This document shows positions 18,057 to 25,198 of a DNA stretch of 64,000 nt, piece after piece. Made by a program: the position numbers and the translations under genes. Position 1 is the stretch's first letter; each line of letters opens with the position of its first letter. Origin of the DNA: Rhizobium sp. BK399 (GTDB lineage: Bacteria; Pseudomonadota; Alphaproteobacteria; Rhizobiales; Rhizobiaceae); the NCBI RefSeq assembly GCF_014194695.1, contig NZ_JACIAH010000017.1, positions 1 through 64,000 on the forward strand, in the 5' to 3' direction. Below the pieces are notes generated by a model. That model made no database searches and had not been told where the DNA came from. It was given only the letters and a program-made list of their open reading frames with translations.

Positions 18057-19118
18057 TCAGCCGCCGATGATGGCAATCCCGCGATCCTTGAAGCCGATTT
18101 CAACCTCTGTCAAAGGCTCGAATGCCCTCGCCATTGAGCCATCGACGACGAACAGAGTGCCTTTGCTGGTCTTCACTTCATATTCCACGTGATCACCGAG
18201 ATAGGCGGCATGGGTGACCTGTCCGCTGAACGCGCCGCCATTTTTTGGTGCTAGTGTGATGGCGCTCGGACGAATTGCAAGCTCTGCCGGTCCCTCGCGC
18301 ATGTTACGACCGGCGACACGATGGTGCAGTCCGCCAATACTGATCGTCGCATGGCCGCCCTCGATGCCGATAATATCGCAAGGCACGACGTTGGCCTCGC
18401 CCATGAAATCGGCGATGAACGCAGATGCCGGCTGGTCATAGAGATCGTGGGGCGTGCCCTTCTGGGCGATCTCGCCGTCCTTCATCACGATGATCTCATC
18501 GGAAACGGCAAGCGCCTCGTCCTGATCGTGCGTGACGTAGACAGCAGTGAAGCCCAGCCGCTGCTGCAACTCGCGGATCTCGGTCCTGACCCGGCGGCGA
18601 AGACGGGCGTCGAGGTTCGAGAGAGGCTCGTCGAGCAGCAGGACCTGTGGCTCAAGCACCAGCGCCCGTGCAACCGCGACGCGTTGCTGCTGACCACCTG
18701 AAAGCTCGGCAGGCAGGCGCTGTCCCATGCCGGCGAGACCAACAAGCTTCAGGCCTTCTTCAGCCCTTTCGCGCGCGTCCTTTCGCTTCAGCCCGGAGGA
18801 TTCCAGGCCATAGGCGACGTTGTCGAGGGCGGTCATATGCGGGAAAAGCGCATAGGACTGGAAAACCATAGAGACATCACGCTCATTTGCCGGCAACATC
18901 GTGACGTCCTTTCCGCCGATCAGGATCCGTCCCGCCGACGGGTGCTCGAGACCAGCCAGCATGCGAAGCGTCGTCGTCTTGCCGCAGCCCGAAGGTCCAA
19001 GCAGCGTGACCAACGTGCCGGGTTCGATGGTCAGGGAAAGATCAGGGATCGCCGTGAAGGCGCCAAAGCTCTTGCGCACATTCTCGAAGACGACGGAGCC
19101 AGGTTTTGTGGGGGTCAT
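18057..19118 (-). CDS. ABC transporter ATPase, Afu/Fbp/Pot type
   Basis: A 353-residue ATPase. Walker A is GPSGCGKTT, the Q-loop VFQSYALFPHMT, the ABC signature LSGGQQQR, Walker B VLLLDEPLSNLD, and the switch VTHDQDEAL. After about residue 240 there is a TOBE-type regulatory domain (AIRPSAITL, VTHAAYLGDHVEYEV). The ATG at 19118 overlaps the permease stop by four bases (ATGA), indicating translational coupling. A much longer frame extends to 19817 but only overlaps the permease in another frame. It energises the import of the substrate bound by the 21433-22461 protein. Confidence 0.94.
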   Translation of the reverse strand: MTPTKPGSVVFENVRKSFGAFTAIPDLSLTIEPGTLVTLLGPSGCGKTTTLRMLAGLEHPSAGRILIGGKDVTMLPANERDVSMVFQSYALFPHMTALDNVAYGLESSGLKRKDARERAEEGLKLVGLAGMGQRLPAELSGGQQQRVAVARALVLEPQVLLLDEPLSNLDARLRRRVRTEIRELQQRLGFTAVYVTHDQDEALAVSDEIIVMKDGEIAQKGTPHDLYDQPASAFIADFMGEANVVPCDIIGIEGGHATISIGGLHHRVAGRNMREGPAELAIRPSAITLAPKNGGAFSGQVTHAAYLGDHVEYEVKTSKGTLFVVDGSMARAFEPLTEVEIGFKDRGIAIIGG

Positions 19119-21355
19119 GCGGTTTTCTCCTGACCGAGAGGTGCGGCAGCGGTAGCGGTCGGCGCCGCAAGCGCGACACGGTTTTCGCGCCGCAGGCGGC
19201 GCTCGCCGACAAGAAGTTGAAAGCCGGTGATAATGGCGACCATGACGATGATCAGTGTCGAGGAATAGGCGATTGCAATGCCGTATTCCCCGTTTTCGAC
19301 GAGTCCGACAATATAGGAGGTCGCCATGTTGTACTCGGCACTCACGAGAAAAACGACGGCGCTGATCGAGGTGATCGCGCGCACGAATGAATAGACGAGG
19401 GCTGCAGTGATCGCGGGCCTGAGCAGCGGCAGGATGACCTTGCGGATTGTCCTGAAACTGTCTGCGCGCAGTGTGAGCGATGCCTCGTCGAGGCTCTTGT
19501 CCAGCTGGCTCATCGCCGCGACGCCGCCACGCACGCCAACCGGCATGTTTCGGAACACAAAGCAGGCAATCAGGATCAGCGCGGTCCCTGTCATTTCGAG
19601 CGGGGGCAGATTGAAGGCCATGATGTAACTGATGCCGATAACGGTACCCGGGATCGCAAAGCTCATCATCAGCGCGAACTCGAACACATTGCGGCCGGCA
19701 AACTTCTGGCGGACGATCAGGTAGGCGGTCAACAGACCGACAGCGGCCGTCAGCGGGGCGGAGATCAGGGCAATCTCCATTGTTGTCCAGAACGAGTTCC
19801 AGGCCACCCCGGTCCACGCCAGGCCGCCGTCATTGCGCAAGCCGATCGAGAAAGCGCGGATGTAGTGTTCGAACGTAAGCGTGTTGTCGAGACCCCAGGT
19901 GCGCACCAAACCGCCGAAGAGGATCATCGCATAGACGACAATAGTGAAGATCATCCAGGGTATGACGATCGCATGCACGGCAATCGAAAGCCCGCGCGGC
20001 AGCGCGATATGCTGTCCTGAATCGCCCTTGCCGGTAACTGTCGCGAAATTCTTGCCGGACAGCCAGAAACGCTGCGCAAGGAACGCCGACAGGGTAAAGC
20101 AGAGCAGGATCAGGGCGAGCACGGCGGCGCGCGACGGGTCGTTCTGCGAGCCGACAACAGCGAAGAAGATTTCTGTCGACAGCACGCCATGGCTACCGCC
20201 GAGCACCAACGGATTGCCGAAATCCGCCATGCTCTCGATAAATCCGATCAGGAAGGCGTTGGCGATGCCCGGCTTCATCAGCGGCAGGGAAATGCGCCAG
20301 AACGTGCGCCAGCGATCGGCGCGCAACGTCTGGGAGGCCTCTTCCATTGATGGGCTTACGCCCTCCACGACACCAATCAGAACGAGGAAGGAGATCGGCG
20401 TGAACGAAAGGACCTGGGCAATCCAGATCCCCGTCAGGCCATAGAGCCATCGGCCGGGCTCTATATCGAGCAACGTTGAGACATACTGGGTTGCGACACC
20501 GGAGCGGCCAAACAACAGGGTCAGAGCAAGGCCAACGACAAATGGCGGAGTGATGATTGGCAAAATGGTCAAAAGCCGCAATCCCTTCTTGAAGGGAAAG
20601 CGTGTGCGCGTCGCTACCAGCGCAAAACAAAGGCCGAGCGTCGTCGAGCCGGACGCAGCCCAGATCGCCAGCCAGAGCGTCCGCCAGGCGACGCCGCAGC
20701 GTTCGCCTCCCCACACGCAGCCAAGGCTCCAGACGGACGGGTCCTGTATGTTCGTCAGAAAGCCGGTCGGGTTGAACGAACCATCGAAGTCCTGGAAAGC
20801 GCCGACGAACATGCTGCCAATCGGGTAGAAGACGAACACGCTCACGAGCAAGACCAGCATCGCAATGGCACTGATCACGAAGGCGTCGCCCTTCATCACC
20901 CCGCGTTCGGCGAGCCCGAAGGAAAAAAGGATGACGAAGGTGAGACCGACCACGACGGCGCCTGCGCCCATCGACGGCTGACCATCCGGAAGGGCACCGA
21001 ACAGGGTCTCGCTGATCGTCCAGCTCCAGCCGCTAAAGCCGATTGCAAGCCCTTGCACTGCCAGAAACAGAAGGCCGAGCCCACCCGCCCAGGCAAGAAG
21101 CGCACCGCGCCTTGCGTGATCGGAGATGAAGCGCGACGCGGCGCAAAGGACCACAAAGACGATGACGACCGCCAGCCACCATCGCCCATGCGAGACGATC
21201 TGCAGGACGCCAGGCGCCGAGGGCGGATCTCCAGGAAAATCAGATAGCCACCCGAGTCCGAAGAAGCCCCCCTCCGTCCTGTACCACGGGAGTACCATCA
21301 AGGCAGCAAGGGCAATGACGAGAGCGATATCCAGTCTGCGGTTATGGTTTTTCAT
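19115..21355 (-). CDS. ABC transporter permease, fused double domain (AfuB/FbpB type)
   Basis: A 746-residue inner-membrane protein holding two permease domains in one chain, as in AfuB and FbpB. Each half carries the cytoplasmic EAA-like loop that docks on the ATPase: MEEASQTLRADRWRTFWRIS in the first half and LDEASLTLRADSFRTIRKVI in the second. The N-terminal 180 residues contain extra membrane helices before the first domain. The start ATG 21355 has GGAG 6-9 bases upstream. Overlap with the ATPase gene by four bases shows that both are made from one transcript. Substrate class cannot be read from the permease. Confidence 0.92.
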   Translation of the reverse strand: MKNHNRRLDIALVIALAALMVLPWYRTEGGFFGLGWLSDFPGDPPSAPGVLQIVSHGRWWLAVVIVFVVLCAASRFISDHARRGALLAWAGGLGLLFLAVQGLAIGFSGWSWTISETLFGALPDGQPSMGAGAVVVGLTFVILFSFGLAERGVMKGDAFVISAIAMLVLLVSVFVFYPIGSMFVGAFQDFDGSFNPTGFLTNIQDPSVWSLGCVWGGERCGVAWRTLWLAIWAASGSTTLGLCFALVATRTRFPFKKGLRLLTILPIITPPFVVGLALTLLFGRSGVATQYVSTLLDIEPGRWLYGLTGIWIAQVLSFTPISFLVLIGVVEGVSPSMEEASQTLRADRWRTFWRISLPLMKPGIANAFLIGFIESMADFGNPLVLGGSHGVLSTEIFFAVVGSQNDPSRAAVLALILLCFTLSAFLAQRFWLSGKNFATVTGKGDSGQHIALPRGLSIAVHAIVIPWMIFTIVVYAMILFGGLVRTWGLDNTLTFEHYIRAFSIGLRNDGGLAWTGVAWNSFWTTMEIALISAPLTAAVGLLTAYLIVRQKFAGRNVFEFALMMSFAIPGTVIGISYIMAFNLPPLEMTGTALILIACFVFRNMPVGVRGGVAAMSQLDKSLDEASLTLRADSFRTIRKVILPLLRPAITAALVYSFVRAITSISAVVFLVSAEYNMATSYIVGLVENGEYGIAIAYSSTLIIVMVAIITGFQLLVGERRLRRENRVALAAPTATAAAPLGQEKTA

Positions 21356-21432
21356 CGATCGCTCCGCCAGAGTATCAGGCAATTTAGCCAGCAGCAGCGA
21401 GACTGCCGGCCATTCTTGCTTTAAGGATCAGA

Positions 21433-22461
21433 TCAATTGGCCTTGGCGCCAATGTCCTTGTCCCATCGCGAAAGCAGCGCCTTTCGCTTCTCTGGATCGC
21501 CGTAAGTCTTGAAGTCGTAGTCGATCAGCTTGATATCCTCGAATTTCGGGGACTCCTTCGGGACCTCTGCCGACTTGTTGGACGGAAGCTGGAACGACTT
21601 GGCGTCCTTCATGTGTGACTGAACGTCAGCCGACAGCGCCCAGTCATACCACTTCTTGGCATTGTCGAGGTTCTTCGCACCCTTGATGATCGACATCGAG
21701 CCGATTTCGTAGCCGGTGCCTTCGCAGGGAGCAACGGACGTGACCGGGAAGCCCTCGACAGTCTGGGCAACAGCGTCATGCATGAAGACGATACCGATCG
21801 TCGTTTCGCCGCGTGCTGCAGCCTTTACCGGCGCCGAGCCTGACTTGGTGTATTGCGAGACATTGGCGTTGAGTTTGCTCAAGTAATCGAACGCCTTATC
21901 CTCTCCCATGATCTGCACCAGGGTCGCGAGCGCCGTATAGGCCGTGCCTGAGGAGTTCGGGTTGGCGATCTGAATCTCACCCTTGTAGGAGGCATCCAGC
22001 AGGTCGGCCCAGCACTTGGGCTCCTTCAACCCCTTCTTCTTCAGGAGGTCGGTGTTGTAGCCCCAGCCAAGCGCGCCGGCATAGACGCCTACGGTCCGAT
22101 AGTTGGCGCTTTCTGCCTGCTTCTTCGCCCAGTCCTGTAGCTGATCGAGGACCGGCGACTTGTATTCCTGAGTAAGGCCCTCGGTGGCGGCCTGCAGGTG
22201 CGGATCGCCGGTCCCCGCCCACCAGATGTCGGTCTTCGGGTTACGCGCCTCGGCGCGAACCTTGGCATAGGTCTCTCCCGAAGACAGCCGAACCATGTTC
22301 ACCGTGATATCCGTTTCTTTCTCGAACCGGTCCTTCATCATTTCGCAAATGACGACGTCGGCGGAGCAGATAAGATTGAGATTTCCTGCGGCGTGCGCCG
22401 AATAGGCAGACAGAGATATACCCGCGGCGAGAATGGTCGCGGCGATTTGAACCGACTTCAT
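21433..22461 (-). CDS. ABC transporter substrate-binding protein, AfuA/FbpA-like
   Basis: A 342-residue periplasmic binding protein. A signal peptide ends at AHA before AGNLNLICSADV. The body follows the iron(III)/AfuA-type fold: FEKETDITVNMVRLSSGE, then DIWWAGTGDPHLQAA, GWGYNTDLLKKKG, IANPNSSGTAYTALATLVQI and YEIGSMSIIKGAKN. Family members bind ferric iron or, in Actinobacillus AfuA, hexose phosphates. The paired tyrosines used by FbpA for iron are not evident, and the operon ends with a phosphatase, so a phosphorylated organic substrate is more likely than iron. First gene of the operon; its upstream region carries two LacI-type operators. Confidence 0.9.
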   Translation of the reverse strand: MKSVQIAATILAAGISLSAYSAHAAGNLNLICSADVVICEMMKDRFEKETDITVNMVRLSSGETYAKVRAEARNPKTDIWWAGTGDPHLQAATEGLTQEYKSPVLDQLQDWAKKQAESANYRTVGVYAGALGWGYNTDLLKKKGLKEPKCWADLLDASYKGEIQIANPNSSGTAYTALATLVQIMGEDKAFDYLSKLNANVSQYTKSGSAPVKAAARGETTIGIVFMHDAVAQTVEGFPVTSVAPCEGTGYEIGSMSIIKGAKNLDNAKKWYDWALSADVQSHMKDAKSFQLPSNKSAEVPKESPKFEDIKLIDYDFKTYGDPEKRKALLSRWDKDIGAKAN

Positions 22462-22502
22462 TGTATCCTCCTAAATGTACCGACGCCTCCACGCCGCACG
22501 CT

Positions 22503-22518
22503 TTGCAAGCGTGTGCAA
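22503..22518. promoter_or_regulatory. LacI-type operator 1, TTGCAAGCGTGTGCAA
   Basis: 16-bp near-palindrome with TTGCA/TGCAA arms and a central CG, as usual for LacI-family sites. It is 42 bases upstream of the binding-protein gene start and is matched by a second copy at 22580-22595. Confidence 0.6.
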
Positions 22519-22579
22519 GAGTTGCATCTGCCTTGCTGTTGTGTCAACTGTTTATGGTGCAATTCGCACGATCTTGTCA

Positions 22580-22595
22580 TTGCATTCATGTGCAA
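22580..22595. promoter_or_regulatory. LacI-type operator 2, TTGCATTCATGTGCAA
   Basis: Second copy of the TTGCA-N6-TGCAA pattern, with one more matched A/T pair outside (22579 and 22596). Its start lies 77 bases from that of operator 1 and its end 33 bases before the regulator gene. The two sites agree at 13 of 16 positions. The pair probably binds the LacI-type protein encoded next to it and controls both directions. Confidence 0.6.
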
Positions 22596-22628
22596 TATGG
22601 CGTCGCGAGATGGGCAGAGAGGGCCGCT

Positions 22629-23681
22629 GTGAAACACACAACCATAAGCGCACGGGAGGTCGCGGACAAAGCCGGCGTGTCCCGATCGGCAGTGTCCCGG
22701 ACGTTCACACCAGGCGCGAGCGTTTCAACGAAAACCCGTGAGCGCGTTATGCTCGCAGCCGAGGAACTTGGGTATCACGTCAATCATCTCGCTCGCGGCT
22801 TGATGCGCAATGAAAGCGGCATCGTGTGCCTGATCGTTTCCGAGGTTGCGACACCCTACCGATCGGCTCTCCTCGGAAAGCTGACGCTGAACCTGCAGAA
22901 TGCGGGCAAGGTTGCCATGCTGATCAACACGGATCGTTCGGACGGCAGCGTTGACCGCGCTTTGCAGCAGGCACTTCGGTATCGTGCTGATGCTTCCATC
23001 ATTCTTTCCGGGTTGCCGGACAGATCCATCACTCAGCTTTGCTTGCGCAACGGGCAACGGCTGGTTCTCATCAATCGCGACGACGATCAGCAAGGTCCAT
23101 TGCGCATAAATCTGGACGACTACGAAGCCGGAGGGCGCGTTGTGACCGCCTTCGTGCGGGCTGGATGCAGAAGGCTCGCCTTTGCCAACTCCGAAGCTGG
23201 GACACCCAGCCTGATGGCGCGTGAGAGAGGCTTCGTTGCGGCGGCTCGCGCTTTGGGCATGGAGGTGATTGTGGAGCGCCATGGTTGGACCGGCTATGAA
23301 GCCGGCAGCGTCCTCGCTCGCCGCATGCTGACCGCCAAGGAACGTCCTGATGCGGTATTCTGCGCGACCGACCTGATTGCCTGTGGCTTCATGGATGCCG
23401 CTCGTCACCAATTCGGTTTGTCCGTCCCCGACGACCTCTGCGTGGCGGGTTTCGATGATATTGAGCAAGCGTCCTGGTCGTCTTACGCATTGACAACCTT
23501 TGCTCAACCAATCGCAGACATCGCCTCCAGGGCGGTCAATTGGCTGACCCAGATGCCGCAGGACGATGGCCAGGCGGTCGTCCAGCCCATCACCCTCAAG
23601 GCTGAAATGGTCTGGCGCAACTCGATCCGGGCGAAATCGGATGCGGGAAAAGAAAGCCCTGTTGCCGAGGGCTTCAGGTAA
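22629..23681 (+). CDS. LacI family transcriptional regulator
   Basis: A 350-residue regulator, divergent from the ABC operon. The N-terminus has the LacI helix-turn-helix SAREVADKAGVSRSAVSRTF and the hinge helix segment up to HLARGLM. The rest is a periplasmic-binding-protein-like sensor domain (IVCLIVSEVATPYRSALL, INRDDDQQGPLRINLDDYEAG, RPDAVFCATDLIACGFMDAA, VAGFDDIEQASWSSYALTT). GTG 22629 follows GAGAGG at 7 bases and puts the helix-turn-helix at the start; the open frame runs to 22461 but that would be an odd leader. It most likely represses the importer until its ligand, the transported molecule or its product, is present. Confidence 0.9.
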   Translation: MKHTTISAREVADKAGVSRSAVSRTFTPGASVSTKTRERVMLAAEELGYHVNHLARGLMRNESGIVCLIVSEVATPYRSALLGKLTLNLQNAGKVAMLINTDRSDGSVDRALQQALRYRADASIILSGLPDRSITQLCLRNGQRLVLINRDDDQQGPLRINLDDYEAGGRVVTAFVRAGCRRLAFANSEAGTPSLMARERGFVAAARALGMEVIVERHGWTGYEAGSVLARRMLTAKERPDAVFCATDLIACGFMDAARHQFGLSVPDDLCVAGFDDIEQASWSSYALTTFAQPIADIASRAVNWLTQMPQDDGQAVVQPITLKAEMVWRNSIRAKSDAGKESPVAEGFR

Positions 23682-23898
23682 CGGACAAGCATCGAAACAC
23701 GCCGGCAGCTTGCGAGCTTTCCACTCCAGCAGGCACCTTTCCCAACTGCCTAGCGACGCGCCGCGACGTTTGTCTTGGCGGATGGCTGGATCTTCCGCAC
23801 GCATAAGCGTGTATCATGAAACAGATCCAGGTAGCCCGAGGCAATGACGGGCAAGTCGAATGAGGCTGTGCGAGCCGGTCCGCCCCCTGGGCGGCAGT

Positions 23899-24108
23899 TT
23901 ACGGTCTCATCTGCGTCGACGAGGGAGTGGAGGCGCTATGGTTCGTTGTCTGTGGCGTTTCGATCACCGCGTCTCTAACCTTTGTCCAGGCAAAAGCGAC
24001 AACTGCCAGTATCAACACGATCGTGACAAAAATCCAAACACCTCCCCGCCGATAACTTCGGGGTGTGGTGCGCAAGTCCAATTCACTGCTGTCCGAGTCG
24101 CCTGACAT
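23899..24108 (-). CDS. Small single-pass membrane protein (69 residues)
   Basis: A hydrophilic N-terminus of about 22 residues is followed by one membrane helix (GVWIFVTIVLILAVVAFAW) and a Ser/Thr-rich tail. AAAGGA lies 6 bases before the ATG. A GGAAC-type promoter is located 28-52 bases upstream. I do not recognise the family; such one-helix proteins are frequent in the general stress regulon of rhizobia. Confidence 0.55.
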   Translation of the reverse strand: MSGDSDSSELDLRTTPRSYRRGGVWIFVTIVLILAVVAFAWTKVRDAVIETPQTTNHSASTPSSTQMRP

Positions 24109-24135
24109 TGTCGTTCCTTTGAGCTCTTGTCGGAT

Positions 24136-24160
24136 AACATGTCGAGCGAAATCTGGTTCC
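24136..24160 (-). promoter_or_regulatory. EcfG-type promoter, GGAAC-N16-TGTT
   Basis: Read on the minus strand: GGAAC (24156-24160), 16 bases, then TGTT (24136-24139). This fits the S. meliloti RpoE2 pattern GGAAC-N18-TT with one mismatch to CGTT, and is well placed for the 69-residue membrane protein gene. Confidence 0.5.
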
Positions 24161-24437
24161 GATGGTCAGACTTCAGTCTGATGCGCCACACACCAGCCTC
24201 CATTACCGATAACCCCGGCTCAGACCTCAGCGCTGGTGCCCTCAGCCTTCTCACAGGCGGCTACCCCGGACACCACCTCAACGATTTGGGCTTGATCGTC
24301 TATCGACCTGAGGATCGGCTCATCACGCCGCAGTCTATTTGTGGGGCGTCAACGGAAAATAATGAATTGATGTCTAATATGCGGGGCATGGATCGAGTTG
24401 GGGAGCATCGCAACTCGCTTCGAGCGCCTGCAAGGCA

Positions 24438-24905
24438 ATGAACAGCAATAAACATCAACACGCTGGGGCGATGATGGGGATAGTCGATAAGCTTTTCAGG
24501 CGCAGTGTTAAAAATGGCCCGACAGATGGATCAGGGCGAACTCCCTCTTCCAGCCCCCGCAAAGCGACCCATAGTTCGGGACAATCAACCACAGCCGTGG
24601 AGCCGAGAGCCCAAACGCGCAGCGGGCACTGGATTGGCCAAATCACCGAGACTGAGCGCCTCTATAGCGAACTACAGGCGACGCTTTTGAAGCCTGATCT
24701 GACAGTTGCTGAACTGCAAGCGATTGAACGGAAAGTAGTGGTCCACGTTAAAGCCACCTCTTCCCAGCTCGCGGAGTATCATCAGCGCGGCATCGGAAAA
24801 AATGCGATCGATACTGCCGAGCGCCTCGTCCCTCTCTTCGACGTGCTCTCTATAGACGTCGCCAAGCGGATCGAGCGGGCCAAAGCCGCGTCCGAACCGC
24901 AATAA
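24438..24905 (+). CDS. Small hypothetical protein, paralogue of 9494-9922
   Basis: A 155-residue soluble protein of unknown function with the segments RSGHWIGQITETERLYSELQ, LTVAELQAIERKVV, LAEYHQRGIGKNAIDTAERL and VPLFDVLSIDVAKRIERAK, which align with the 9494 gene over the whole length, though the N-terminal quarter and the tail differ. The start may be ATG 24438 or one of the ATGs at 24471 and 24474 (MMGIVDKLFRR); the last two match where the paralogue is conserved. The DNA around gataagcttttcaggcgc is nearly identical in the two copies. No signal peptide or membrane segment. Confidence 0.62.
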   Translation: MNSNKHQHAGAMMGIVDKLFRRSVKNGPTDGSGRTPSSSPRKATHSSGQSTTAVEPRAQTRSGHWIGQITETERLYSELQATLLKPDLTVAELQAIERKVVVHVKATSSQLAEYHQRGIGKNAIDTAERLVPLFDVLSIDVAKRIERAKAASEPQ

Positions 24906-25059
24906 CGGCCCACCAAAGAATAAAAGCCCCCGACGCAGGCGGATCTCGGTACCGGTGTGCCAACTCGGTTTTGATTTGAAGCACAGAGCGCAATTCATAT
25001 CCCTGCTATCTGATGGGGGGTTTTTAAAGCCAAATGAAGGCCCTGGCGGTGCCGGGCGA

Positions 25060-25137
25060 TTACCACCACATCGCCAGCGCCACGATAAGCAGGAAAATGA
25101 TCGCCATGATCAGGATCAGCAGCTTCGGCCGCAACAT
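25060..25137 (-). CDS. 25-residue hydrophobic membrane peptide
   Basis: Starting at ATG 25137, the peptide has a short basic head (MLRPK) and an almost entirely hydrophobic body ending in ALAMWW. AGGGAGAG lies 5 bases upstream of the ATG, a strong ribosome binding site. It would span the membrane once. It sits just after the end of the hybrid kinase gene in the same orientation (62 bases beyond its stop), so it may be expressed from that operon's 3' end or alone. I know no function. Confidence 0.55.
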   Translation of the reverse strand: MLRPKLLILIMAIIFLLIVALAMWW

Positions 25138-25198
25138 ATGTCTCTCCCTGATCGTTTCAACCTGACCATACGACCGGAGGAGAACGTCCGCCTGAGAT

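Noticed and set aside
19118..19817. 586-residue form of the ABC ATPase starting at 19817
   Set aside because: The extra 233 residues overlap the permease gene out of frame and are Arg/Pro-rich; the ATG at 19118 gives the normal ATPase start with an ATGA overlap.
21433..22461. Ferric iron binding protein
   Set aside because: The family includes iron binders, but the phosphatase in the operon and the lack of an obvious tyrosine pair make iron less likely; kept only as an alternative.
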